DNA from: Gammaproteobacteria bacterium
Lineage (GTDB): Bacteria > Pseudomonadota > Gammaproteobacteria > GCA-001735895
Direction of reading: 5' to 3'
DNA length: 35,523 nt
Assembly (NCBI GenBank): GCA_020354435.1
Contig: CP070646.1
Location: 2,867,705 to 2,903,227, forward strand
Part shown: positions 16,803 to 25,283 of the stretch, piece by piece
How the letters are laid out: each line of letters opens with the position of its first letter
Position numbering within the stretch: the stretch's first letter is position 1
The notes under the pieces: model-generated
Databases searched by the model: none
What the model was told of the DNA's origin: nothing
What the model saw: only the letters and a program-made list of their open reading frames with translations
Made by a program: the position numbers and the translations under genes

Positions 16803-17507
16803 CTACTCGCGCTTGAATCGACCTTGCTGCAGGTAATGAATGACCTGCTCGATGACCTTGTCGTCGCGCATCATGAAGGTATGCGTGACATCCATTTCCA
16901 GATGATCGCTCATGCCCGGGAGCCTGGTGTTCTCGACCGACACCTTGCCATCGTCGACGCCCGGGATCATACGGGACAGCAGGATATTGATGCTGCGCGT
17001 GCCCGCGATAATGCCGAGATCGAAGTTGGCATGACCCAGGCGGTTGGGCACACTGGTCTCACCGGTACCAAGCTCCAGCCCGGCATCGCCGTGAAAAAAG
17101 TGAAAGCCCGGGAAATCGCGTAAATTGTCGACCACCTCGCTGCCCTTGTTGGGCGGGCCGAGCATGACCACGCGCCCGAGATTACCGATCTGCTGATGCT
17201 GCAGGTATTGCCGCACCAGGATGCCACCGAGGGAATGCGTGACAAAGTGCACCCTGGCCTCGTCGGGGCAGGCTTCCAGCGCCGGGCCGATCGCCTCCTC
17301 GGCAAGCGTTTCGATATTTTTGCGCGTCGAATCGTAGTTGATATTCTGCACGCAGTAGCCTTCGCGGGTCAGTGCCTTTTCGATTTTAGCCATCGACCAG
17401 TCGCTGCGCGCGAGCCCATGCAGCAGGATGACGCTATCGGCGATAGAAGACATCGACAGGCAGACCAGTATCAGCGCGCAGGCAAGTCGTTTAACCCTCG
17501 ATCTCAT
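16803..17507 (-). CDS. Exported alpha/beta hydrolase (lipase/PGAP1-like)
   Basis: 234 residues from the ATG at 17507 (MRSRVKRLACALILVCLSMS), chosen because it gives a clean signal peptide with cleavage near SIADS; another ATG lies at 17516. The fold begins SVILLHGLARSDWSM (oxyanion HG motif). The nucleophile is Ser in FVTHSLGGILVRQYL, and a C-terminal DVTHTFMM supplies the likely catalytic His. Members are esterases or lipases of unknown substrate, here probably periplasmic. The start overlaps the 3' end of the upstream membrane-protein gene by 17 bp, so the two are likely cotranscribed. Confidence 0.85.
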   Translation of the reverse strand: MRSRVKRLACALILVCLSMSSIADSVILLHGLARSDWSMAKIEKALTREGYCVQNINYDSTRKNIETLAEEAIGPALEACPDEARVHFVTHSLGGILVRQYLQHQQIGNLGRVVMLGPPNKGSEVVDNLRDFPGFHFFHGDAGLELGTGETSVPNRLGHANFDLGIIAGTRSINILLSRMIPGVDDGKVSVENTRLPGMSDHLEMDVTHTFMMRDDKVIEQVIHYLQQGRFKRE

Positions 17508-17904
17508 CGGTGTCATACTGCCCCGAGAGCCTGCGGCGCACGTGCGACCAGGACATGCCAACCGCGAGCACGCCGGACAATACCGCCAACACGACCCATT
17601 GAATCACGGTGGTATCATCGAGAGCAAAGAAACCCCACTCGATAAAAAGCCAGATGATAATGCCGAAAAAAGCCGTCGCCAGGATCGTGCCCAGCCCACC
17701 GAGCGAGCTCCAGGTTGCACGCAGGAACATGACCCAGCCGATCAGCAACACGACGCCGGTCGCAGCCTTGTAGACCATCGGCACTTGAGAATCGAGCCAT
17801 CCCACCCAGGAATATCCGCTCGGGTTATAGGTGAGGAACACGAGCGCAACCGCGAATAGCAGGCGCAGTAAAAAACTGGCGAAGTCAAAATCTTTGCGCG
17901 GCAT
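17491..17904 (-). CDS. Small four-helix membrane protein (DUF6524-like)
   Basis: 137 residues from the ATG at 17904 (MPRKDFDFASFLLRLL), which has GGAT about 10 bp upstream; the open frame continues to 18000 but the added residues are not membrane-like. Four hydrophobic helices (about 10-28, 41-59, 67-86 and 96-115) are followed by a short polar tail. The pattern FLLRLLFAVALVFLTYNPSG recalls the DUF6524 family, but this is from memory. No function is known. It overlaps and precedes the alpha/beta hydrolase gene. Confidence 0.7.
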   Translation of the reverse strand: MPRKDFDFASFLLRLLFAVALVFLTYNPSGYSWVGWLDSQVPMVYKAATGVVLLIGWVMFLRATWSSLGGLGTILATAFFGIIIWLFIEWGFFALDDTTVIQWVVLAVLSGVLAVGMSWSHVRRRLSGQYDTDEIEG

Positions 17905-18219
17905 AACCGACAGGATCCTCGAAAAAAAGCTTATGTTAACAGACATTTTTCCAGCCGCGAGCATTTCACGCCAAATCACCACGAGCCCGTCGCGGATCAA
18001 CTTTCCAGGTTATTTGGGCAAGACTATGAATTGTTGACAAATATCAAGCCGGTTGCCGGCAACACGCTTACTATTGGCGGTCATTGCCGATAGACTGATT
18101 GATTTCATCGAGACAGCGGAACATGGAAAATTTGCGCCAGCACGAAACAGGTTCAGGGCAAGAAGAGATTGCATTACTTCACGCGCGGTGACCTGCAGCA
18201 AATAACGAGGAATCCAGAC
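17905..18219. other. Intergenic gap of 315 bp between divergent genes
   Basis: It must hold the promoters of the membrane-protein gene (minus) and of the VOC/fahA unit (plus). A TTGACA occurs at 18035-18040 without a -10 at the right spacing, and gccggttgccggc forms a small hairpin at 18049-18061. No repeat of either REP-like family and no convincing gene were found; a 22-codon frame from 18123 has no support. Confidence 0.5.
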
Positions 18220-18771
18220 ATGCCCCAGATTCAGAAAATTCACCACGTCGCCTATCGCTGCAAGGATGCGCGGGAAACCGTGGAATGGTACGGCAAGTAC
18301 CTGGACATGGATTTCGTGCTCGCGATCGCGGAAAACCAGGTGCCGTCGACCGGGGAACCGGATCCTTACATGCACATCTTTCTCGACGCCGGCGGTGGCA
18401 ACATTCTCGCATTCTTCGAATTACCGACCAGGCAGCCGATGGGGCGCGATCCGAACACGCCGGCCTGGGTGCAACACCTGGCGCTCGAGGTTGACAGTGT
18501 CGACGCCCTGATGGAAACAAAGGCGCGGCTCGAGGCCGATGGTATCGACGTCGTCGGTCCAACCGACCACACGATCTTCAAATCGATTTATTTCTTCGAC
18601 CCGAACGGCCACCGCCTGGAACTCGCGGCCAACACCGGCACCGCGTATATGAGCAAGCGCCTCGACGAGGTAAAGTGGGATATGCTCCACGAATGGGCAC
18701 GAACCAAAAAAGCGCCCGAGCACACTCGCTGGATGCATGACGGCAGCACGGCCGGGCACATTCCGGAGTAA
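18220..18771 (+). CDS. VOC (glyoxalase/dioxygenase superfamily) protein
   Basis: 183 residues from the ATG at 18220, with cgagga about 9 bp upstream. Two beta-alpha-beta-beta-beta modules are visible: KIHHVAYRCKDARETVEWYGKYL with the first metal-ligand His (KIHHVAY), then VQHLALEVDSVDAL with the second His, and a Glu in GHRLELAAN as the third ligand. These ligands fit a divalent-metal enzyme such as a ring-cleaving dioxygenase or an isomerase. The gene directly precedes fumarylacetoacetase (19 bp), so a role in aromatic or tyrosine catabolism is likely; it is too short to be 4-hydroxyphenylpyruvate dioxygenase (about 350 residues). Confidence 0.82.
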   Translation: MPQIQKIHHVAYRCKDARETVEWYGKYLDMDFVLAIAENQVPSTGEPDPYMHIFLDAGGGNILAFFELPTRQPMGRDPNTPAWVQHLALEVDSVDALMETKARLEADGIDVVGPTDHTIFKSIYFFDPNGHRLELAANTGTAYMSKRLDEVKWDMLHEWARTKKAPEHTRWMHDGSTAGHIPE

Positions 18772-18790
18772 ACCAGAACAGGACCGCAAC

Positions 18791-20104
18791 ATGTTGAAAC
18801 TCAACGAAACCCACGACCCGGTGCTGTCCAGCTGGGTCGAATCCGCCAACCAGGCCGGCACCGACTTCCCGCTCCAGAACCTGCCGTTCGCGGTGTTCCG
18901 AGTGCGCATCAGCGACGAGCAATTTCGTGCTGGCGTCGCCATCGGCGACGAGGTACTGGACCTGGCGAGACTGGCCGAACTCAGGGCCTTCGACAGTGAC
19001 ATCAACGAATTGCTCCAGCTTTGCGCCGGGTCGAGCCTGAACGCATTCATGGCACGCGGTGCGGAAGCCTCATCAGCGCTGCGCCTGGCGCTGTCACGTG
19101 CGCTGCGCGCCGATTCCGGGATGCAGGAGCAGCTGCAAGGCTGCCTGGTTGCACAGGAGCTGGTCGAGTATACGCTGCCGTGCCGGATCGGCGACTACAC
19201 CGATTTTTATGCCTCGATCAATCACGCAACCAACGTCGGTAAACTGTTCCGTCCCGACAACCCGCTGTTGCCGAACTACAAATGGGTTCCAATCGGCTAC
19301 CACGGCCGCGCATCGTCGATAGTCGTCTCCGGGCAGGATATTCACCGCCCGCTCGGCCAGACCAGGGCGCCCGATGCAGAAAGCCCGGATTTCAGTCCGT
19401 GCCAGCGACTCGACTACGAAACCGAGGTCGGCATCTATATTGGCGCCGGCAACGCGCTCGGTGAGCGTATCGCCATCGACGACGCCGATGCGCACGTGTT
19501 CGGCTACTGCGTTTTCAACGACTGGTCGGCGCGCGATATCCAGGCCTGGGAATACCAGCCGCTCGGGCCTTTCCTGTCGAAGAGTTTCGCTTCGACGGTA
19601 TCGCCATGGATCGTGACCAACGAGGCGCTGCTGCCCTATCGCGTCGAGTGGACCCGGGCGGCGGAAGATCCGCAGCCACTGGATTATCTCGAATCGGAAC
19701 AGAACCGCAGCCACGGCGCGCTCGACCTGAAGCTGCAGGCTTACCTGCACACCGCGAAAATGCGCGCCGACGGCGATCCACCGCACCTGCTTGGCGAGTC
19801 GAATTTCGCCCAGTCCTACTGGACCACGGCGCAGATGGTGGCGCACCATACGGTCAATGGCTGCAACCTGCAGCCCGGCGATTTTTTCGGCAGCGGAACG
19901 CAGTCGGGCAGCAGCGCCGACGAGCTCGGCTCGATGCTCGAAATCACGCAGGGCGGCAAACAGGAACTCGAACTGACGAACGGCGAAAGACGCGAGTTTC
20001 TGCAGGACGGTGATTGCATCATTCTGTCGGCTTACTGCGAGACTCCCGGTGCGGCGCGTATCGGCTTCGGCAGCGCCAGCGCGACCATCCTGCCGGTAAA
20101 ATAA
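18791..20104 (+). CDS. fahA: Fumarylacetoacetase
   Basis: 437 residues from the ATG at 18791 (MLKLNETHDPVLSSW), with agga 8-10 bp upstream. It hydrolyses fumarylacetoacetate to fumarate and acetoacetate, the last step of tyrosine breakdown. The full-length FAH signatures are present: an N-terminal SH3-like domain (FPLQNLPFAVFR), then IGDYTDFYASINHATNVG, YHGRASSIVVSG, the metal site LDYETEVGIYIG, FNDWSARDIQAWEYQPLGPFLSKSFA, and FFGSGTQSG. Other tyrosine genes (hmgA, maiA, hpd) are not in the window. The gene is cotranscribed with the preceding VOC protein. Confidence 0.95.
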   Translation: MLKLNETHDPVLSSWVESANQAGTDFPLQNLPFAVFRVRISDEQFRAGVAIGDEVLDLARLAELRAFDSDINELLQLCAGSSLNAFMARGAEASSALRLALSRALRADSGMQEQLQGCLVAQELVEYTLPCRIGDYTDFYASINHATNVGKLFRPDNPLLPNYKWVPIGYHGRASSIVVSGQDIHRPLGQTRAPDAESPDFSPCQRLDYETEVGIYIGAGNALGERIAIDDADAHVFGYCVFNDWSARDIQAWEYQPLGPFLSKSFASTVSPWIVTNEALLPYRVEWTRAAEDPQPLDYLESEQNRSHGALDLKLQAYLHTAKMRADGDPPHLLGESNFAQSYWTTAQMVAHHTVNGCNLQPGDFFGSGTQSGSSADELGSMLEITQGGKQELELTNGERREFLQDGDCIILSAYCETPGAARIGFGSASATILPVK

Positions 20105-20161
20105 GCACTAACCCATCAGACCAAAAGGGTTGCGCCATTCAAAGGGGTTACAATCGAAAAC

Positions 20162-20881
20162 ATGTCGCGTATTCGAGCTCTGATGGCAATCTGTATCGCC
20201 CTGGGAGTCCTCCTGGCGGGAGAATCCGTTGCCTGCGGCCCGCTTTACCCGATCTCCATTTCCCCTGCCTTACCCGGTACGACTAGCGAAGAACCGGGTC
20301 CCGGCATGTTTCTGGTGGCCAGGCGCGCGCTCGATGGTTCGCATTTCGGACAATCCGTTGTTTACCTGGTAGAGCATGGCGAAAAAGGCACGCTGGGTTT
20401 GATCGTAAATCGCTCTAGCGATGTCAGCCTGTCCGAAGCGCTACCCGACATCGAAGACGGGCAGGCGACGACTCATGCGCTCTACTATGGGGGGCCGGTC
20501 GGAATACCCATGATACTGATGCTGATGCGCAGCAAGTCGGCGGTAAGGGGGATGGCTCATGTTGCCGAAGATGTCTATGTCAGCTCGGATCGACGCGTGC
20601 TCGACGAAATACTCGAAACGAAGAAACCCGCAAACGAGGTGCGTTTTTATCTCGGCCATTCCGGCTGGGCCGTCGGTCAGCTCGACTCCGAGCTCGAGCG
20701 TGGTAGCTGGCATGTCGTGAAAGCGGACTCGGACGCGATCTTCTCCGGCGAAACGGGCTCGCTGTGGCAGCGGTTGATCGAGCGACTGGAGCCGACGGGT
20801 ATTCAGGTAGACAGTCGATCCTTCCGGCCCACCACGGCATGCGCAAACAAACCCCTGTTGTCTTCGTTATCGCTGCGCTGA
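20162..20881 (+). CDS. AlgH/YqgE-family protein with a signal peptide
   Basis: 239 residues; typical AlgH/YqgE proteins are about 185-190 residues and cytoplasmic. Here an extra N-terminus MSRIRALMAICIALGVLLAG looks like a signal peptide, ending SVAC at residue 25; this is either a signal peptidase I site before Cys25 or an atypical lipobox (Ser at -3). The AlgH core follows: PGMFLVARRALDGSHFGQSVVYLVEHGEKGTLGLIVNR, LYYGGPVG and FYLGHSGWAVGQLDSELERGSWHV. The known family has no firm biochemical role. The C-terminal 40 residues are extra. Its 3' end overlaps the convergent FHA gene by 15 bp. Confidence 0.85.
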   Translation: MSRIRALMAICIALGVLLAGESVACGPLYPISISPALPGTTSEEPGPGMFLVARRALDGSHFGQSVVYLVEHGEKGTLGLIVNRSSDVSLSEALPDIEDGQATTHALYYGGPVGIPMILMLMRSKSAVRGMAHVAEDVYVSSDRRVLDEILETKKPANEVRFYLGHSGWAVGQLDSELERGSWHVVKADSDAIFSGETGSLWQRLIERLEPTGIQVDSRSFRPTTACANKPLLSSLSLR

Positions 20882-21259
20882 AGCCTGATCCCCGTCACTG
20901 TCCGACGGAATTTTGTTCGACTTTTCCGCGACCTCGACCTCGGTTTCGGCATCGTCGACCGCGGCAAAATCCTTGGCGATCACGAGCAGGTCCCGGATCA
21001 GCAAGGTTTTACCCCCGATCACGATCGGCTGCTGCAGATCGACGAAGCCTTCCTCGAAGGGGACGCGCACGGCGTTTTTAAGCAAAAAGGTTCCGTTGGT
21101 CGAATTCAGGTCACGCAGATAAACACCGCCATCGATGATACTGATTTCGGCATGGTGTTTACTGGCGGTGGTTGAATCGACAAAGATATGCCCTTCCCGT
21201 CCGACTATGAATGTCCGACCCTCCATGAGCGCCAGGTTTATGTTTGGAGATTTGCTCAT
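20867..21259 (-). CDS. FHA-domain protein
   Basis: 130 residues from the ATG at 21259; the frame runs on to 21352 but MSKSPNINLALMEGRTF is the natural domain start. The forkhead-associated domain, which binds phosphothreonine peptides, fills residues 5-85 and has all landmarks: VGREGHIFVD, ASKHHAEISI (Ser and His), then LRDLNSTNGTFLL. The tail is acidic and disordered (DDAETEVEVAEK). A stand-alone FHA protein usually works with a Ser/Thr kinase or secretion apparatus; no kinase gene is seen here. It converges with AlgH. Confidence 0.88.
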   Translation of the reverse strand: MSKSPNINLALMEGRTFIVGREGHIFVDSTTASKHHAEISIIDGGVYLRDLNSTNGTFLLKNAVRVPFEEGFVDLQQPIVIGGKTLLIRDLLVIAKDFAAVDDAETEVEVAEKSNKIPSDSDGDQASAQR

Positions 21260-21431
21260 CTCAATTTGCCAATACGTCGATTTGGCCAGAAGGCGCACTG
21301 ACGATTCAACCGCAGGTATATCGCGCGTCCTGTGCCTGGTTAATGACAACAAGATTAGATCAAGACGTATCGATTATCAGGTAAATGTGAACTATTAACT
21401 TTAAGCACGGAACCCGGCTTTTCGCAGTTGG

Positions 21432-22733
21432 TTAAGTCAGCGGAACTTGCACGACCACAGACAATCCGCCCAGCTCGGACTTCGCAAACGTAAGGCTGCC
21501 ACGGTAATAATCCAGAATATCGCGGCAGATTCCCAACCCTAATCCATGCCCCGCAACGCGTTCATCCAGCCTCTGACCGCGCCGATTCAACTGTTGCAAT
21601 TGCTCAGGCTCGAGCCCGGGTCCGTCGTCTTCAAAAACAAGCTCGAGCCTGCTGTCAGCCAGGTCGATCGTGAGAAGCACCCGGGATCGCGCAAACTTGC
21701 ACGCATTGTCGAGCAGGTTGCCGATTAGTTCGAGCATGTCATCGCGATCCAGGCTGGAAGATTCTACCTGGCTTTCGAGGTTAACCTCGAGATTGATGTC
21801 AGGGTATATTTTCCGCAGCACATCGGTCATCGAATCTGTTTCTTGCGCGATGTTAAAAACGCCGCCGACACCTGAAGAACCGGATATTCTCGCCCGCCTC
21901 AATTCTCGCTCGAGAATATTCCTGATGTCGCCGAGCGTGTCCTGCATATCCGAGCCCTTTCCACTCTCCTGCTGAATCGACAACAGTTGCAGGGGGCGCT
22001 TGAGTTCATGCGCGAGGTTGCCCATCGCGTTGCGGGTGCGCACGATTCGATGGCTTAAATGTTCGACCAGCTTTTCGATTTCCGTTACCAGCGGGACAAT
22101 CTCGAGTGGCATCGAGACGCCCGATCTTTCGGCTTCCTTTTGCCTTATCGCCGTCAGGTTCGTGCGCAACCAGTCAAACACCTCGAAGGCCTGGCGCAAA
22201 GTGCGCTGTTGCAGGTAAAAAAGCACCGCCGCGACGATGACAATGAGCCCGACGATGATTACCGAATACTGCAGCAGCTGGTTTTGAAATGGTGCGACAT
22301 CTTCCGCGATCCAGATCCCGATCGCCTGATCGTTCTTCGTCACTCTTTGGTGCCAGATCATCCAGCGTTCGTCGCCCGGACCGTCAGCCAGATAATCACT
22401 GTTGGGCTGATGATTATCGTCGATTCCGGGAAATTCAGCATCGAATAATGAGCGGGAGATGATCACTTGCTCATCGATCGCGACATAGTAGTAATGACCC
22501 GACCTGACCCGGTTGTAGATGGTCGACATTCGCCCGGGATCGATTCTCCAGCCCTGCGCCGGATCTTCGTAAATGACGCTCGCGAGACTTTCGGCGTCAT
22601 GCTGCAAATGTGTCAGGATATAGTCGTGAAGCAACTGTTGCGCAAAAAGGTACATCGCAATCAGCAGACCGGCCATCACCGCCAACAGGTTGAGACTGAG
22701 GTTTCGCGCAATCCTTTTTTTCAGACTGTACAT
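21432..22733 (-). CDS. Sensor histidine kinase of the cytochrome operon
   Basis: 433 residues, PhoQ-like plan: TM1 (about residues 12-32), a periplasmic domain of about 130 residues, TM2 (about 175-198), a HAMP-like linker, then dimerisation and catalytic domains. The H-box is NLAHELKRPLQLL, the N-box GNLLDNACKFA, G1 EDDGPG and G2 GHGLGLGI. It should autophosphorylate on the His of the H-box and signal to the response regulator encoded 24 bp upstream. It is the last gene of the six-gene operon that starts at 25283, so the sensor is made together with the haem proteins. Confidence 0.94.
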   Translation of the reverse strand: MYSLKKRIARNLSLNLLAVMAGLLIAMYLFAQQLLHDYILTHLQHDAESLASVIYEDPAQGWRIDPGRMSTIYNRVRSGHYYYVAIDEQVIISRSLFDAEFPGIDDNHQPNSDYLADGPGDERWMIWHQRVTKNDQAIGIWIAEDVAPFQNQLLQYSVIIVGLIVIVAAVLFYLQQRTLRQAFEVFDWLRTNLTAIRQKEAERSGVSMPLEIVPLVTEIEKLVEHLSHRIVRTRNAMGNLAHELKRPLQLLSIQQESGKGSDMQDTLGDIRNILERELRRARISGSSGVGGVFNIAQETDSMTDVLRKIYPDINLEVNLESQVESSSLDRDDMLELIGNLLDNACKFARSRVLLTIDLADSRLELVFEDDGPGLEPEQLQQLNRRGQRLDERVAGHGLGLGICRDILDYYRGSLTFAKSELGGLSVVVQVPLT

Positions 22734-22757
22734 TTCGATTTCACAAGCGGACGCAAA

Positions 22758-23417
22758 TCAGACCGACAGGCGATAACCCTGGCCTCTATGCGTCGTAATC
22801 CGCTCCTTACCGAGAATAGACCGCAGGCGGTTGACGTAGACCTCGATCACATTGCTATCCTTGATTTGTTCTTCCTCGTAAACATGCTCGCTCAACTCGG
22901 TCTTCGACAGGATCTTGCCCGGATTTAGCATCAGGTAGCGCAGCAATCTGAACTCGATGGCCGTGAGCCGGGTGCTCTCTCCTCCCGTTATCGTAACCGT
23001 GCGGGCATCGATATCGAGTTCGATGTCGTCGAGACGCAGGCTGTTATCCGCGCGGCCGAAGCGCCGGCGTAAAATTGCTTCCAGGCGCGCAAGCAACTCC
23101 TCGATCTTGAACGGTTTGCCAAGATAGTCGTCGGCGCCAGCGCGCAAACCGTCGACCCGTTCCTGCCAGGAATCCCTTGCAGTCAAAATCAGCACAGGTG
23201 TTTCCAGATTTTGTATACGCCAACTGCGTAACACTTCGAGCCCCGGTTTCTGCGGCAGGCCCAGATCAAGAATAACGCAGTCGAATTCCTCTTCGAGCGC
23301 GAGAAATTCGGCATCGACACCATTATCGGCCCATTCGACCACGTAACCCGATACCTTGAGATTGCGCACCAGGTATTCCGCCAGCTTGACGTCGTCCTCG
23401 GCCAGAAGCAGCTTCAA
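22758..23417 (-). CDS. OmpR/PhoP-family response regulator
   Basis: 219 residues. The receiver domain has the acidic pair Glu7-Asp8-Asp9, phospho-acceptor Asp51 (CVILDLGLP), Thr in LILTARD and Lys in GKPFKI. The C-terminal winged-helix domain has LTAIEFRLLRYLML, then KTELSEHVYEEEQIKDSNVIEVYVNRLR, typical of the QseB/PmrA/PhoP branch. It is preceded by the PepSY gene with a 4-bp overlap. A direct repeat CTTAAA-N5-CTTAAA before the operon has the form recognised by this branch (PmrA/QseB), so autoregulation is likely but untested. Confidence 0.95.
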   Translation of the reverse strand: MKLLLAEDDVKLAEYLVRNLKVSGYVVEWADNGVDAEFLALEEEFDCVILDLGLPQKPGLEVLRSWRIQNLETPVLILTARDSWQERVDGLRAGADDYLGKPFKIEELLARLEAILRRRFGRADNSLRLDDIELDIDARTVTITGGESTRLTAIEFRLLRYLMLNPGKILSKTELSEHVYEEEQIKDSNVIEVYVNRLRSILGKERITTHRGQGYRLSV

Positions 23418-23719
23418 TCCTCGATCTCCTGTTCCAGTATACTTCCGTTTCTTGCGTCGACCTCGATCTCGACAATGCGACCGTCGGCACGTAAAAATTC
23501 GAATTCGTAAACGACGGTGCCGTGCTCGCGCTCGACTTCGAGATCGAGCAATTTACCGTATTCCCTGGGCGGAAATCGAGCCAGGAGGGTTTCGAGCGGC
23601 AAGATTTCTCCCTGCCGGACCAGCTCGCGAATCTCGGCCTGGCCGAGTTCCTCGCTCGCCATAACCTGGTAGCTAATCGTCCCAGCGACCAATGCCGGGA
23701 ATAACCACATCATCTTCAT
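23414..23719 (-). CDS. Exported PepSY-domain protein
   Basis: 101 residues from the ATG at 23719 (MKMMWLFPALVAGT), which gives a clean signal peptide with cleavage near VMA-SE; a start at 23755 would bury it. The mature part is one PepSY domain: EIRELVRQGEILPLETLLARF and VYEFEFLRADGRIVEIEVDARNGSIL. Such small PepSY proteins are often encoded with two-component systems and haem proteins and may modulate the sensor in the periplasm; this role is an inference. Its first 47 bp overlap the end of the diheme cytochrome gene and its stop overlaps the regulator start by 4 bp. Confidence 0.88.
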   Translation of the reverse strand: MKMMWLFPALVAGTISYQVMASEELGQAEIRELVRQGEILPLETLLARFPPREYGKLLDLEVEREHGTVVYEFEFLRADGRIVEIEVDARNGSILEQEIED

Positions 23720-24263
23720 CGAATCGGCCTCGTTCCGCTTCTCGGTGGCAGGCATTGCACTGGCTCAGTGATTTAACCTGATCGTTGCCGGCAACGAAGC
23801 GTGCCGGAATCTCGTCGTGCTCGTGCACGAAATACGGCAGCTCGGTAATCCGCAGCGGCGCTGCATTGCCCAGATTTCTGAACAGCTTTCTGTAGGATAC
23901 ACGGCCGCTCTCGCCTACCAGGTAATCCTCGATTTCACCGCGGGTCGCATGGTCGAGTTCAGCATTTTCGCCGAAGTGATCCTCGAGTCCGGCCATGATT
24001 TTCCGCCAACTTTGCTGCGGCAGCAACATGGCGGGATACGCCATATGACAACTGCCGCATTCTTCAGTGTACACCGTGTTCATCGCTATCGCGCCCAGGC
24101 GATAATTTTCGCTGTATTCCTCGTGATACTCGTGATCCAGATCATGATCATCGGATTCGTATCCGCCTGAAGCCAGACTTTGCCCGAGTCCGTAAAAGCT
24201 GACGACCAGTATAGTAGCCAGCGCTGCGGAACCGGCAGCCATGGTAAATTTCGGTTTCATCAT
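23673..24263 (-). CDS. Diheme cytochrome c (DHC family)
   Basis: 196 residues with a signal peptide (residues 1-31). Two haem c attachment motifs: CGSCH at 69-73 and CNACH at 169-173. After the signal peptide there is an acidic His-rich stretch (SDDHDLDHEYHEEY). The layout fits the diheme cytochrome c family PF09626, which in phototrophic and other proteobacteria is the electron partner of the SHP cytochrome encoded by the same operon (established knowledge). MAYPAMLLPQQSWRKIM is a strongly conserved family stretch. It is periplasmic. It lies 16 bp after the SHP gene. Confidence 0.9.
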   Translation of the reverse strand: MMKPKFTMAAGSAALATILVVSFYGLGQSLASGGYESDDHDLDHEYHEEYSENYRLGAIAMNTVYTEECGSCHMAYPAMLLPQQSWRKIMAGLEDHFGENAELDHATRGEIEDYLVGESGRVSYRKLFRNLGNAAPLRITELPYFVHEHDEIPARFVAGNDQVKSLSQCNACHREAERGRFDEDDVVIPGIGRWDD

Positions 24264-24279
24264 GTTACTCCAGTCAAAA

Positions 24280-24672
24280 TTACTGGCTCGCGAGCCAGGT
24301 TAATATATCGGCCTTTTCCTGCGCGCTGCATTCGCGGCCAAAGGTCCATTTGCAGTTGCGCAAAAACCATTTCTCGATTTTCTTCGTACTCTGGAAGCGG
24401 CCCGGATTTACCGATGGTGCCATCGGCTCGATTACCTTGCCGGTTTTGGCATGTTTGCCGGCAACGGTGGGCGTCTCACCGTGACAACTCGTGCAGCTGC
24501 GCTCACCGTCGGTAGCAAACCAGAGCTGACGGCCTCTCGCTGTATCGGTTTGCTCGACACCCTGCTGCTGATAGTTATCAAGCTGCTCGACCCGACCAGC
24601 CGCCGCAAGCACGTGACCCGTAACGACCAACACAGGCAACAGAACCGATAGGGATATCGATTTAGGATTCAT
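24280..24672 (-). CDS. SHP-like monohaem cytochrome c (DUF1924)
   Basis: 130 residues with a signal peptide (about 1-24). One haem motif, CTSCH at residues 60-64. The C-terminal part has EKWFLRNC with Asn106 and Cys107, then Cys115: in Rhodobacter SHP an Asn is the sixth haem ligand, displaced by O2 or NO, and a nearby disulfide is present (from memory), so Asn106 and Cys107-Cys115 are good candidates. The protein probably binds small ligands in the periplasm, taking electrons from the diheme cytochrome. Its start overlaps the cytochrome b stop by 4 bp. The exact physiological oxidant is not known for the family. Confidence 0.88.
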   Translation of the reverse strand: MNPKSISLSVLLPVLVVTGHVLAAAGRVEQLDNYQQQGVEQTDTARGRQLWFATDGERSCTSCHGETPTVAGKHAKTGKVIEPMAPSVNPGRFQSTKKIEKWFLRNCKWTFGRECSAQEKADILTWLASQ

Positions 24673-25283
24673 TGCCCAACCCTCCTTTCGGGATTGACGT
24701 CGGCCCAGGTGGGGCGCGCTTTCTTGCGACCGGTAATCATCGCCCTGACCAGGTTTTCGCCCTCGAGCAGGCTGCTGACGACAACGCCGGCAACGTGCGC
24801 GAACACCAGCAACAATGTGAAATTGGCGAAAAATTCGTGCACCTCTTCCATCGCTTCGCCGCCGATGCTGGCGAAAAACGTTCCGGCGAGCGGCCCCTGA
24901 CCCTCGGCCGCGATCAAAATCAGGCCGCTGAAGGCGACCAGGCTGATACTCCCCAGCAGCGCGACTACCATCATCGCTGCTGCCGGGTTATGCCCGAGGT
25001 AATGCGGCGCCTTGCGAGACAGCATGGCTCCGAGGTGTCGCATGGCGGTCCGTGGGGGCTTGACGAACGTCAGAAAACGCGCGGTGCGCGTGCCGATTAC
25101 GCCCCAGAGCAGGCGAAAACCTATCAGCATCGCCACGGCATAACCCGCCCAGACGTGCAGACTCATCCAGTCGTCCTCGGTGGCGAAGGCGAGCAAAAAG
25201 AAAAATACGAGACTCCAGTGAAACACCCGCACCAGTGGGTCCCAGGCCTTGACGGTGGTCGAGCGGCTATCGTTTGAAAACAT
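24669..25283 (-). CDS. Membrane cytochrome b (b561 family)
   Basis: 204 residues with four or five hydrophobic helices. WDPLVRVFHWSLVFFFLLAF (helix 1, with a haem-ligand His), SLHVWAGYAVAMLIGFRLLWG (helix 2, His and the conserved GxRxxWG), GHNPAAAMMVV (the GHNPxG-like motif) and EEVHEFFANFTLLLVFAHVAGV (helix 4, two His) fit cytochrome b561-type electron carriers such as those of Ni/Fe hydrogenase. It would pass electrons from the quinone pool to the diheme cytochrome c. First gene of the six-gene operon with SHP, DHC, PepSY protein, regulator and sensor. Confidence 0.93.
   Translation of the reverse strand: MFSNDSRSTTVKAWDPLVRVFHWSLVFFFLLAFATEDDWMSLHVWAGYAVAMLIGFRLLWGVIGTRTARFLTFVKPPRTAMRHLGAMLSRKAPHYLGHNPAAAMMVVALLGSISLVAFSGLILIAAEGQGPLAGTFFASIGGEAMEEVHEFFANFTLLLVFAHVAGVVVSSLLEGENLVRAMITGRKKARPTWADVNPERRVGQ

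Noticed and set aside
18123-18191. A 22-codon frame before the VOC gene, with agcgga upstream
   Set aside because: Too short, without hydrophobic segment, motif or conservation evidence. It could be a leader peptide but nothing supports this.
18220-18771. VOC gene as 4-hydroxyphenylpyruvate dioxygenase, given the fahA neighbour
   Set aside because: At 183 residues it is about half the needed length and lacks the C-terminal domain with the iron ligands of that enzyme.
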